Both the position numbers and the translations under genes were made by a program. Below are positions 9,411-19,200 of a DNA stretch of 64,000 nt, one piece after another. A model generated the notes under the pieces. It saw only the letters and a program-made list of their open reading frames with translations. It was not told the origin of the DNA and made no database searches. This DNA comes from Bacteroidota bacterium (GTDB lineage Bacteria; Bacteroidota; Bacteroidia; Chitinophagales; Saprospiraceae), in NCBI GenBank assembly GCA_029557915.1, contig JAKQHS010000178.1, positions 1-64,000 of the forward strand, in the 5' to 3' direction. How positions within the stretch are numbered: position 1 is the stretch's first letter; each line of letters opens with the position of its first letter.

Positions 9411-10364
9411 ATGAAAAACAGAAGACAATTCTTAAAAATGGCTCCAACCCTGGCCGGTCTTCCCCTGGCCGGTCTGGACGACAAACCGACAGTGCAACCG
9501 CCGGTCATTGTTTCCACCTGGGATTTTGGAAAGGATGCAAATGAAGCAGCCCTTCGGGTACTCGAAACTCAGGGTTCGGCCCTGGATGCCGTAGAATCAG
9601 GAGTGCATGTACCCGAAAACGATCCGGCCAATCAAAGTGTGGGATATGGCGGATTGCCGGATCGGGACGGCATTGTGACCCTGGATGCCTGCATCATGGA
9701 CCACCGGGGAAGGGCCGGTTCGGTCAGCGGTTTGGAGCATATCAGGCATCCCATTTCCGTTGCCCGCCGGGTGATGGAGAAAACACCTCATGTCATGCTG
9801 GTGGGTGACGGGGCTCTTCAATTTGCCTTATCCGAAGGTTTTCAAAAAGAAAATCTGCTTACCGATAAATCAAAGGAAGCTTGGGAAAAATGGAGGGTCA
9901 CTTCCAAATACCAGCCTCAGATCAATATCGAAAATCACGATACCATTGGTATGATCGTTTGGGATCATAAAAGGCAATTCGCAGGGGCATGCACCACCAG
10001 CGGCCTTGCTTATAAAATGCACGGCAGGGTGGGAGACAGCCCGATTATCGGCGCGGGCCTTTATGTCGACCAGGCCGTGGGGGCGGCCACCGGGACTGGA
10101 CTGGGTGAAGTGGTTTTACGCCAGTGTTCCGCTTTCCTCATCGTGGAACTGATGCATAACGGAAAATCCCCACAAAAAGCCTGTGAAGAAGCCATCCGCC
10201 GGATTGTACTCGCCAATGCCAATTACCGTGATTTCCAGGTTGGATTTATTGCTGTCAACAGCAAGGGCCAGGTTGGTGCTTATTCCATTCAGCCCGGCTT
10301 CACCTATGCTCTGTACCAGAATGGGAAGCACCAGATCCTGCCTTCAAAATCCTACCTGGTATGA
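9411..10364 (+). CDS. Glycosylasparaginase / isoaspartyl-peptidase-type Ntn hydrolase, Tat-exported
   Basis: I chose the ATG at 9411 (317 aa) because it begins with MKNRRQFLKMAP, a twin-arginine signal; an ATG-less extension to 9366 would put 15 extra residues in front of it. The protein is an N-terminal-nucleophile hydrolase: HDTIGM places the catalytic Thr at about residue 178, where the precursor is autocleaved into alpha and beta chains, and GRVGDSPIIGAG is the substrate-binding motif. Family members cleave the Asn-GlcNAc bond of N-glycoproteins or beta-aspartyl peptides. A Tat signal implies a periplasmic site. The stop overlaps the next gene by 4 nt (ATGA), so translation of the regulator downstream is probably coupled. 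Specificity between the two substrate types cannot be settled here. Confidence 0.88.
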   Translation: MKNRRQFLKMAPTLAGLPLAGLDDKPTVQPPVIVSTWDFGKDANEAALRVLETQGSALDAVESGVHVPENDPANQSVGYGGLPDRDGIVTLDACIMDHRGRAGSVSGLEHIRHPISVARRVMEKTPHVMLVGDGALQFALSEGFQKENLLTDKSKEAWEKWRVTSKYQPQINIENHDTIGMIVWDHKRQFAGACTTSGLAYKMHGRVGDSPIIGAGLYVDQAVGAATGTGLGEVVLRQCSAFLIVELMHNGKSPQKACEEAIRRIVLANANYRDFQVGFIAVNSKGQVGAYSIQPGFTYALYQNGKHQILPSKSYLV

Positions 10365-11011
10365 CCCATACCCTTTCCATCATCTATCCACAGCCTATAT
10401 TTGCCGCCGGTCTTGTGAAAACTATTGAAAACCATCCTGTTATGAGTTTTCAATGTGTCGGACAAACTTCATCGGCACGTGAAGCCTTGATCAGGGCTTC
10501 TGACTGGATCACCGACCTGGTCATTATAGGAATCCATTCCAAAGGACTTGAAGAACTGAAACTCATTGAAGCCATCCGTAAAAAATCCAAAAAGGTTCAT
10601 ATTCTGATCATTGCCGGGCAGGAACACCTGGATGTGGTCCGTCGCGGCCTGGTTAAAGGGGCAAACGGATTCATCTATGCTCATTCCGACCCGCCTGTTC
10701 TCCTGGAAGCCATTGAGGCTATCTTTCAAAAACAAGTCTTCCTCCCCGGAGGATTCCGGATCCATCCTGTTCCCGTCCCGGCTCCCAATACACTGAGGAT
10801 CAGCGGAAGGGCCGATTTCCATATTACGGACCGGGAGATCCAGGTCCTTAAACTGATCTGCCGCGGGTTCAACAATAAACAAATTTCGAACGATCTGTTT
10901 ATTTCCGTGCAGACCGTAGCCGTGCACCGCAAAAACCTTTTCAGGAAATTGGGGGTCAAAAACAGCATTTCCCTGATCCAGCTCGCGATGGAAAAGAAAA
11001 TGATCGGCTGA
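10361..11011 (+). CDS. LuxR/NarL-type regulator with a degenerate receiver domain
   Basis: This is a 216 aa, two-domain regulator. The N-terminal 120 residues have the receiver fold, but the key residues are gone: the acidic pair is replaced (IIYPQP instead of a DD pair), the phospho-acceptor Asp is Gly57 (DLVIIGIHSKG), and the conserved Lys of the GxxGY.xK motif is Ala (GANGFIYAHSDP). The C-terminus (about 150-216) is an intact LuxR helix-turn-helix, with TDREIQVLKLICRGFNNKQI followed by the recognition helix SVQTVAVHRKNLFRKLGV. It should therefore bind DNA without aspartyl phosphorylation, perhaps sensing a ligand or protein. It overlaps the glycosylasparaginase gene by 4 nt and ends 14 nt before an inverted repeat that recurs before the giant surface-protein genes downstream; it is the obvious candidate to control them (inference). 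Confidence 0.9.
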   Translation: MTHTLSIIYPQPIFAAGLVKTIENHPVMSFQCVGQTSSAREALIRASDWITDLVIIGIHSKGLEELKLIEAIRKKSKKVHILIIAGQEHLDVVRRGLVKGANGFIYAHSDPPVLLEAIEAIFQKQVFLPGGFRIHPVPVPAPNTLRISGRADFHITDREIQVLKLICRGFNNKQISNDLFISVQTVAVHRKNLFRKLGVKNSISLIQLAMEKKMIG

Positions 11012-11024
11012 GGCAGGAAAATTT

Positions 11025-11068
11025 AACCAAAAAGGGGATAAATCCCATTGATAATCAAGCTACTTTTG
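11025..11068 (+). promoter_or_regulatory. Promoter with shared operator, first giant surface-protein gene
   Basis: AACCAAAAAGGGGAT (11025-11039) is followed by 21 nt and then TACTTTTG (11061-11068), which matches the Bacteroidota -7 element TAnnTTTG. The upstream block is the weakest copy of an inverted repeat seen at three further promoters in the cluster at the same spacing. No TTTG-type -33 element is visible; the operator occupies that position, as expected for an activator-dependent promoter. Confidence 0.5.
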
Positions 11069-11130
11069 TCCCGATTGCTCAATTTTGGGTGATCCGAATT
11101 TAGAACCAGAACTTAGACAATTGGAGTAAA

Positions 11131-14100
11131 GTGCAATGCTTTCACTCATATCCCTTTTTTAATAAAAGCTTACATAAGCTTTTAGCGCCTGGTTTGTCTG
11201 TTTTATTGATTTTCAGTTTTACCCCAATACAGGGCCAACCTAAAAACCTCATTCACGGAACAAATAAAGCGAGGGACAGCGCCCAGGTTTTCACCGGCGA
11301 TAAATACTTTGATTCCGGAGGGCCCGGTGGAAGTAAACTTACGGATCAACCCGGCAATTATTCCAACTGTTCCGATCCTTTCAATGAAAATGCCAACTGT
11401 ACTTCTTACTTTACCCTTTGTTCCAATGAGGATACGGTTTCAGTAAATTTTATTGCCTACCAGATTGTAACCGGCGACCGGCTCAGAATTTTTTCAGGTT
11501 CAAAACCTTCCGGCCCCCTGCTTTTCAACAGCTTGACCCAGGGGGTTTCCCTGAATGGAATGAAACTGACCACCGGGACTTATATCAAAAGCAAAGCCCC
11601 CGACGGCTGCCTCACCTTCGAATGGTTTTGTACCACCATTGCCAATTCCATCGGATGGGAGGCGGACATCATCGTGATTGGGAAAAACCAGCCGGAAGAC
11701 AGCCTTTGTAACCCTTCCTGTAAACCGCTTGCTTTGGTCCGGATTCCCCTCGATACCTGTTATAAATTATTAGGAGCGAATGAACTGATCCTGGATTACC
11801 ATCCCACCTGCGCCTATTCGCTTCAACTGTATTATCCTTTCGGATCAGACCAGTTGTCGCCACCTGCCGTAAATGCCACCCATCTCAACAATACCTTCTT
11901 ATATGAAATAAAATCGGGGGATGGGCCGACTTGTTTTGGTTATATTCAGGTAGAACAGGAAAGTTTGCCGGTTGAAATCTGCGGGAGGGACACGGTGGAT
12001 TGCACCTGGTGGCAGAAAAACCAGGATTTGAAACCGGAGGTCAGCACTTGTTCCGGGATCCGGTATTCCATCAGGAAAACTACGTTTATCTCTCTGGATT
12101 GTGATGATCAGTTTTCCGGAATGGTGGTCCGGGAAATCAGTTTTGGAGGAATCCCCGACTCGATTTGTATCGATACCCTCTTCTTGATCAAGCCGTTCCT
12201 GGACTCACTCGTGTGCCCATCCGATCTTAAAGTACCCTGTAACCTGGAGGGCCTGGACAAGGATCCGGCGAAACTGTCGCCAAGCCACCTCATGACCATT
12301 CTTGATATGGATGGGGACCGTCGAATGGATGCGGATCCTGCCCGCCTGCTCATCCCTGAATGGAAAGGCAACGGAGCCCTCGATACTTCCGGTGCTTGCG
12401 GCATGGTCGTCTCCTGGAACGATTTTCTGATTCCGGGATGCGGCAATAGTTTTAAGATACGAAGGCAGTGGACGATTGGTTATAAATGCGGCGGCAGGGA
12501 TACGGTCTGCATTCAAAACATAAGTATAGTGGACGAAAGCCCTCCCGAACTGGCTGCGGTCACTTCCATGGAGTTTGTGGCAGATCCTTCAGCCTGCAAA
12601 GCCTCTGTGATGCTGGATTCGGTGCCGGGAATAGAAGACTGTAACAAAGTGCAGCAGCGTTTGGAAATCACGTATCCAGACCCGGTAAATCCGGGCAAGC
12701 AAATTCTTATCTCGGGCGCCCTGCCCATCAAATTATCGTTGGCTCCGGGAGGATATAAAGCTAAGTTCATTTTTTCTGATCCTTGTTTCAACGCAGTACG
12801 GCAGGAAGTTTGTATCCAGGTGGCCGATTACCAGGGGCCGGTATTAAAATTAAAACAACAGGACTTTTTTCTCGAACCGCAGATGTGCTGGAGAAGGGTT
12901 TATGCCGGGGATCTGGACAGTTCCAGCGCAGACCTTTGCTGCGCCAAGCTGCATTTTGCCATTGCCTATGAGGATACACTTTCCCATTACCGGGAGCAAT
13001 GGCTGGATTGGATCGCGGGAAATTGCCAGGGAACGGATGGGTATCCGGCGCATAAGGATTTTTACGACCGGTTGATCGACCAATGGCTCACCGCATTTGT
13101 ATTTGATGACTACCTGGACCTGGCCGCCTGTGAATCCCGGCAGGTGGTGGTCCGGGCCTATGAAGCCTGCAGGATTCCTGTTCCGGATCCCTCTTTTAAA
13201 GGCAGCGGCCATCAATGGTTTTGTTATATGACCATTCCCGAATTCCGCGGATGGATGAATGGGGGCGGCCGGATTGGTCAATATGATTTGATGTGCCATT
13301 CGGCCTGGACGGCTGGTGAAGACTTGTCTTTCAAATATCCTTCCCTGGAAGCCCTAAACGATTCCATTTCCTGCAGCGCCTTGTACGACCGGGAAAACCT
13401 CAACCGCATCCTTTTGCAATATGATGAAAAAACCGTACCTCTCCGGATCAGGGATACCTCAAGCCCTGAAATAGGCAGCCTTCCGGACCTGGTGGTCTAT
13501 GTTGACGGTATGCCGGATGCGAATATCACCTGCACCGGCGAGACATACCAAGCAGGAAGCTGGCCCGGAGCCATTACCTGTAATTGTGACACGGGCCATT
13601 TCGAAACCTTTTATGGAGGCCCGCTCCGAAACGACGCGGTCTATGATGAACAGGGTCAATACCACTATCCCGCATGTCAGCCCTACGATCCATCGATCAA
13701 ACCCAGACCTATTTATTGCAGTTCCTTGTTGAAGGCAGAATATACGGTTCCCGGATCCCTGGTTCCGGATTCCCTGTTTTACCAACCCGTTTTCGGCACC
13801 GTGGCCCAGGGAAGACAATTTCACATCACAGGGACTTGTACGGAGGGTTATACGGTTTCATACCAGGATGTCCCCACTCTCGACCCCTGCGGAGCCGGAA
13901 CCATTATCAGGGAATGGACCATCACCAATGCCTGCGGCCAGACCTTTATGGCCAGTCAAGTCCTTAAAATTCAAGCCAGATCTGATTTTGAAGTCCTTTT
14001 TCCTGCGGATACCATCCTGGATTGTACGGATTTGCAGTCCCTGGAACCGCTGACTTTGTCTCAGCCGCTGATTAAGGATGCGGAGGCAGAATCTTTGGAC

Positions 14101-16116
14101 ATGAGTTTTATTGATGAATACGCAGAAGATACGGGCTCTTCCTGCAGGGTGATCCACCGGATTTGGACCATTACGGACCGATGCACCTATCAGCCTTCGG
14201 CACCGCATGGGCCTGATGTCATTCTCCATGACAGCATGGTCGCTGATCCTGTCGACCGGTATTGTGTTTACCGGGCGCTTAAAGACAACGGGGATGGCTA
14301 TATGCGATATACCCAGCAAATCCGTTTTGTGGACCGGACACCGCCCCGGTTATCGTTCAGGGATACCGTGATCTATACTGGCGCTGCTTGCGTTTCAGAG
14401 GGTTTTTCCCTGTTCCCAACGGTATCAGATGACTGCACCGGGACTGCTTCCATAAGGATTCAGGCCTGGCTTGACCTGGGTATGGACAATACCCTTGACC
14501 AAGAGTTTCCCCCGGGTATTCCATTGGATATACCGGGAGGCTTTGGACCTGGAATTTTCGGACTCCATATTATTGCGGAGGATCTATGCAGCAACCGGGA
14601 CACCTGTATAATAAAGATTGAAATAAAGGAAGGGGGAGTGCCATCCGCATTTTGTTTGCCCGGCACAGCAATTATTGACATTCCTGCCTCAGGCCAGGTG
14701 ACCATTTACGCCCGGGACTTGGATGCCGGTTCGTTGGCAGGATGCACGCCGGGCCCCCTCAGGTTTAGTTTCAGTCCGGATCCGGCGGACAGCATCAGGT
14801 CCTATACCTGTGACAGTGCTGGTACCAAAACACTTCCAATCTGGCTGACCAATGAAGGCGGCTTTCAGGCACAGTGCGAGACCCAAATCCGACTGCTTCC
14901 CGGACCCGATGCTTGTATCCCTTCAGCTGAAATCCGGGTAAAGGGCAGGGTTTTCACAGGACTTAAGATTGGAATTAAACAGGTTAACATAGGTTTTGAA
15001 CCCCTGGAAACTGACACGCTGACCGATGCGGAGGGATATTACAGTTCGAGCCCTTTGCCAGCGGGGCTGTCCCTGACCGTGAGACCATCCAAAACGGATG
15101 GTCCCTTGAACGGGGTTAGCACCATGGATCTCCTGTTGATGGAAAAACACATCCTGGGTCAAAGCCTGATCACGGATCCTTTAAGCCTGATCGCTGCCGA
15201 CGTCAACCGGTCGGGATCAGTGACGGTCTCCGACCTGATCGAACTGAGGCGCCTGATCCTGGGCTCGATAAACACCTTTGTGAACAATACCAGCTGGCGG
15301 TTTATGCCTGCCGGCCACCTGTTTACCAATCCGGCCAAACCCTGGCTTTTCCCGGAAACGATCGAATTTAAGAACCTCATGGGTCCAATAACCAATGCCG
15401 ACTTTATCGGGGTTAAAACCGGGGATGTCAATTATACGGTTGGAGCGGGTTTGAGTGGTCTGGAATCCAGGGATCGTGATAGGGTTGACTTGAAAGTGGA
15501 AACCACAGAAGAAGGAGGTGAACTGAAGATCCGCATTTTTTTGGCTGAACCATTGACCCAGGTGGACGCCCTGCAATTGGGAATCGCCTTGCCGGGAAGC
15601 CTGCAATCCATTGAATGCTCCGGGGGCCAGCTTTCGATCCGTCCGGACCAATATAACCTGCTCCATGGAAATCAAATCCGAATAGCATGGGTGAACGGAC
15701 AGGGCAAGAATTTAAATGAAACAGAACCCCTCCTGGAATTTACAGGTAAAAAGGGAGGTGCGTTATTGCAGACGCAACTTATCGACTCTGGAATTTTCGA
15801 ATCCTTCCTAAGCATTTCAGGTAAACCAAGGACTTTGTACTGCCAAGCGGTGAAGGCTGCCGGGATCCAGTTGAGAGCATTCCCAAATCCATCCAGTGAC
15901 CGGGTGAATATAGAATTTTATTTGCCGGAGGGAGGGCAAAATGAAATCGAAATTTTTACCATGAATGGAAAAAAAATCTATATGTCGGAAAGCACATTAT
16001 ACCCGGGATTAAACCGTATACTATTGAGAAAAAGTGATTTAGGAGGGCCAGGAATCTATTATTTTAAAATTCGTACACGACATACTTTTGAGAACTTAAC
16101 ATTTATATTGTTTTAA
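11131..16116 (+). CDS. Giant secreted CUB/HYR-like protein with dockerin module and T9SS type A domain
   Basis: This is a 1661 aa protein. The start is GTG at 11131 with GGAG at 11123-11126; no ATG precedes the signal peptide (about 1-35). Domains in order: a CUB-like module (about 58-190), a long cysteine-rich HYR-like region (190-1160), a conserved 'ARDLDAGS...TCDS' module (about 1165-1258), a carboxypeptidase-regulatory-like beta module (1267-1320), and a dockerin pair (1325-1378). In the dockerin pair, NGVSTMD is a non-canonical first loop and DVNRSGSVTVSD a canonical second loop. A WRF linker ending DFIGVKTGDVN follows, then a weak cohesin-like module (about 1452-1567) and a type A sorting domain (1582-1661, AFPNPSSDRVNIEF). 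No catalytic motif was found. It is the closest paralogue of the genes at 16260 and 40004. Role inferred: surface-matrix or adhesive subunit. Confidence 0.88.
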   Translation: MQCFHSYPFFNKSLHKLLAPGLSVLLIFSFTPIQGQPKNLIHGTNKARDSAQVFTGDKYFDSGGPGGSKLTDQPGNYSNCSDPFNENANCTSYFTLCSNEDTVSVNFIAYQIVTGDRLRIFSGSKPSGPLLFNSLTQGVSLNGMKLTTGTYIKSKAPDGCLTFEWFCTTIANSIGWEADIIVIGKNQPEDSLCNPSCKPLALVRIPLDTCYKLLGANELILDYHPTCAYSLQLYYPFGSDQLSPPAVNATHLNNTFLYEIKSGDGPTCFGYIQVEQESLPVEICGRDTVDCTWWQKNQDLKPEVSTCSGIRYSIRKTTFISLDCDDQFSGMVVREISFGGIPDSICIDTLFLIKPFLDSLVCPSDLKVPCNLEGLDKDPAKLSPSHLMTILDMDGDRRMDADPARLLIPEWKGNGALDTSGACGMVVSWNDFLIPGCGNSFKIRRQWTIGYKCGGRDTVCIQNISIVDESPPELAAVTSMEFVADPSACKASVMLDSVPGIEDCNKVQQRLEITYPDPVNPGKQILISGALPIKLSLAPGGYKAKFIFSDPCFNAVRQEVCIQVADYQGPVLKLKQQDFFLEPQMCWRRVYAGDLDSSSADLCCAKLHFAIAYEDTLSHYREQWLDWIAGNCQGTDGYPAHKDFYDRLIDQWLTAFVFDDYLDLAACESRQVVVRAYEACRIPVPDPSFKGSGHQWFCYMTIPEFRGWMNGGGRIGQYDLMCHSAWTAGEDLSFKYPSLEALNDSISCSALYDRENLNRILLQYDEKTVPLRIRDTSSPEIGSLPDLVVYVDGMPDANITCTGETYQAGSWPGAITCNCDTGHFETFYGGPLRNDAVYDEQGQYHYPACQPYDPSIKPRPIYCSSLLKAEYTVPGSLVPDSLFYQPVFGTVAQGRQFHITGTCTEGYTVSYQDVPTLDPCGAGTIIREWTITNACGQTFMASQVLKIQARSDFEVLFPADTILDCTDLQSLEPLTLSQPLIKDAEAESLDMSFIDEYAEDTGSSCRVIHRIWTITDRCTYQPSAPHGPDVILHDSMVADPVDRYCVYRALKDNGDGYMRYTQQIRFVDRTPPRLSFRDTVIYTGAACVSEGFSLFPTVSDDCTGTASIRIQAWLDLGMDNTLDQEFPPGIPLDIPGGFGPGIFGLHIIAEDLCSNRDTCIIKIEIKEGGVPSAFCLPGTAIIDIPASGQVTIYARDLDAGSLAGCTPGPLRFSFSPDPADSIRSYTCDSAGTKTLPIWLTNEGGFQAQCETQIRLLPGPDACIPSAEIRVKGRVFTGLKIGIKQVNIGFEPLETDTLTDAEGYYSSSPLPAGLSLTVRPSKTDGPLNGVSTMDLLLMEKHILGQSLITDPLSLIAADVNRSGSVTVSDLIELRRLILGSINTFVNNTSWRFMPAGHLFTNPAKPWLFPETIEFKNLMGPITNADFIGVKTGDVNYTVGAGLSGLESRDRDRVDLKVETTEEGGELKIRIFLAEPLTQVDALQLGIALPGSLQSIECSGGQLSIRPDQYNLLHGNQIRIAWVNGQGKNLNETEPLLEFTGKKGGALLQTQLIDSGIFESFLSISGKPRTLYCQAVKAAGIQLRAFPNPSSDRVNIEFYLPEGGQNEIEIFTMNGKKIYMSESTLYPGLNRILLRKSDLGGPGIYYFKIRTRHTFENLTFILF

Positions 16117-16156
16117 ACAAGATAGTTATGAATAATAAAAGATGCTAATGTTAAAA

Positions 16157-16204
16157 ATACCCAAAAAAGGGTATAAGTATCCCTAAGCCATAAAATTATA
16201 TTTG
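16157..16204 (+). promoter_or_regulatory. Promoter with the best copy of the shared operator
   Basis: ATACCCAAAAAAGGGTAT (16157-16174) is a perfect ATACCC/GGGTAT inverted repeat. After 22 nt comes TATATTTG (16197-16204), a TAnnTTTG -7 element. Read as TACCCAA-AA-AAGGGTA it has the 7-2-7 geometry known for NarL heptamers (TACYYMT), with one mismatch per half. The start codon of the 1866 aa protein is 55 nt downstream. Confidence 0.6.
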
Positions 16205-16259
16205 TTGGACATAAGACCTGAATTTTACACATTTTTCTTTCTGCAAAACCCATAGTCTC

Positions 16260-19200
16260 ATGAAAAAAACGATACTTTTATTTACTATTGTTTTTTGCTG
16301 TTTCTCAGTTCAAACAAGCATATCCCAGATATTACACCCTGATTATCAGGACACGGTTACCATTATTATCAACGGAGATACGACCTACCTAGACAATGGT
16401 GGCGCAGGAAATTACCCGGACTGCACTGGAGCAGGCGGGATGCCTTCTGACGCGATTGATACTTGCACGAGCATTCTAACGATTTGTGCGCCCGGAGGAA
16501 CTCTCTGTGTGATTTTTGACACCCTTGATCTCTTCGCTGGGGGTGATGCATTGTCTGCATTTGATGGTATCTTGGGCAGTGCAAGTATAGGATCTTTTCA
16601 AGAAGGAGATACTATTGCCAGTTCTGGAGAATGTCTGACATTTTCATTCTATGGAACCTCTTTAAACAATGACACCGGTTGGGTAGCGCGAATTATCTAC
16701 AAACTCCCCCCTCCCGATCCCGGTGAATGCAACCTGGTCTGCAATGATCATCTGAACGTTTCCATGCCCGCAGATACCTGTTATAAAGTTATAGAACCCG
16801 ACGATCTGTTAGAAAACCCCTTGGAGGGTTGCATTTACCAGGTGGCCCTGGCTCATCCTTTCGGGACTGCGCGGCCTCCCTTTATTGCACCCGATGCGGT
16901 CAACCGCTCCCATATTGGATACACCTTTATATATAGTGTATATGTACTCGATGAAAACAGCAACCGAGTTAACTCCTGTTGGGGTTATGTGACTATTGAG
17001 GATAAAGCTCCGCCGCAACCCATGTGCAAGGATGCAACCATTTCCTGTTTCCAGGTCGAATACCTGAACAGGCTGGTCAATACCGTGGTGGACAACTGCG
17101 CACAGTCCGGCAAATCGGTGATCACCAGCATGACCTTCTCGGATTGGGGATGCGACAGCGCCGCCTATATCGGGCAGGTGGTCCGCACCATCGTTTCCTG
17201 GGATACCTGGGGCAACAGCGGGACCTGCAACGACACCCTGACCATCCGTAAAGATTCCCTGGAACTGGTCAAATGTCCCGATCTGATCGAGCTGGAATGC
17301 GAAGATTGTAATCCCGCCATTGTATTCAGCGATGATAAAGATGATCCAAATTATCCTGACCCGGATTTCTTGCTCGAACTTCAGGAAGACGGATGCCTCA
17401 GCGACACTTTGATGATCGTGCCTATGATCCGGGATTCTGTTCTTGTAGTCCAGGGCGATACCTGCTATTATGTGGATTCCTGTGTCAATATGTGGCCCGT
17501 CCTCGGCGGTTTCTGTAAAATGACCGTGGGATATACCGATCAGGTCCTTAAAATATGTCCGGATGGCTCCGGTTTCAAGATCCGCCGCGAGTGGAGGATT
17601 GTGGATTGGTGCCGCAACGGGGAAGACACTGTGTGTGTACAATACATCAAGGTGGTGGATGATGAAGGGCCAAGATTCACAGGGGATCCTGAAGATCTCT
17701 TCCATTATGCTTTTGCTTCCCAGCATGACTGCCAAGCCAATGTCACCATCCCGGGGTTGGAGTATGAAGACTGTTCGGATGGAGTGATCCAGACTTATGT
17801 TATCGAATACCTTGACGAAAGCCACCCGGGTAAAGTCAGTGTGCTCACGGGAACCCTGCCTGCAACGATCAAACTGCCGGCTTCAGCGGCTACCCTTCTC
17901 CCACCCGGTGAAGGCGAAGGCGATGAAATCTTTGCAATAGGCGGACTGAAATGTTTTTACGGAGACGTGACCCTGCAGGACCCCTGCTACAATGCCAGTC
18001 ATGTTCCTATATTCATCTGTGTTATTGACAATACTCCTCCCACACCGGTTTGCGATGAATACACCCAGACTACAGTAGACCCGGCCACCTGTTGGGCCCG
18101 GGTTTATGCCCATGACCTGGACAACGGCAGCCGCGACAATTGTTGCAATACCCTGCATTTTGCAGTGGCTACCATGGCAGATATCGATACGGCCACGGCT
18201 CATCTTAAAGCCGATCTCGAAGCCTGCGGATCTTCTTATGTATGGCATAAGGATAACAAAGCGGCCCACGAATGGCTGATCAACCAATACATCAACTGTT
18301 ATGTATTCAAGGATTATGTCGACCTGACCCAGTGCGGCAACAACCAGGTGGTCCTGCGGGTTTATGAAGCGTGCGGGATACCGAGATACGATCCCCACGT
18401 ATTCCCCTGCAGCCCCCACGAGTGGTTCTGTTACAACGCTTACACCACGGACCGGATGTGGAGAAATTACCTGAAACTGCATGTCGACGGTCAAAAACTG
18501 GATCCCTGTTCCGCACCCGGGCAACTATACTGTAAGAAGGATTATTTCAAATGGCTGATCAATGTCGCAGACAGCGATGGCGACGGAGTCAGTAGTTTTA
18601 TTCAGTTGATTATCCCGGCTTACGATGGAGCCACTATACTTCCAATGGACATTCTCGCCCTTTTGAGCATACCCAGTATCTGCACGCCATTCTTATTCGA
18701 TGATCAAATCGCCTTTGGCCTCCGCGCCGCCTTACCCCAAAACGCATCGGACTTCAGCGGGGCTCCAGGCAACACTTGCAGCCAATTGCGTTACAACGAT
18801 TGTATGGTCAACATCCTGGTGGACGACAAACAACCCGCCGTCTGTGAAGATCCGGATGATATCTTCTGGTTCTGCGACAATGTTTCGGATCAGGTGACGG
18901 TCAATGGTCACAGGCGGTATTACAATTACTGGAGGTCTGACCGGGTGGAATATGCGGATAAAGTGTGCTACAGCAATGGTGGAGACACTCCCTGGCTTGA
19001 TGGGACCGCAGAGCACAAAGGATCCAAAGACTACGATCCTACGGAGAATGCCGAAGACGGCTCCTGTTATTACTATCCTGAAAAATCAGTCTACAACGAA
19101 ATCGAATGTGTGGAAGAATTTGATGATGACCTGACCGACACCGCTGACCCGACCGGGAAAGCATACGGCTGGTACGGCTGTAATATCTACGGCGGGTATC

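Noticed and set aside
16809-17825. A 338-codon open frame antisense to the 1866 aa gene, and similar ones at 30377-31324, 31856-32953 and 42149-43072
   Set aside because: They lie wholly inside genes with signal peptides and clear domains on the other strand, have no recognisable domains or signals, and follow from the codon pattern of those genes.
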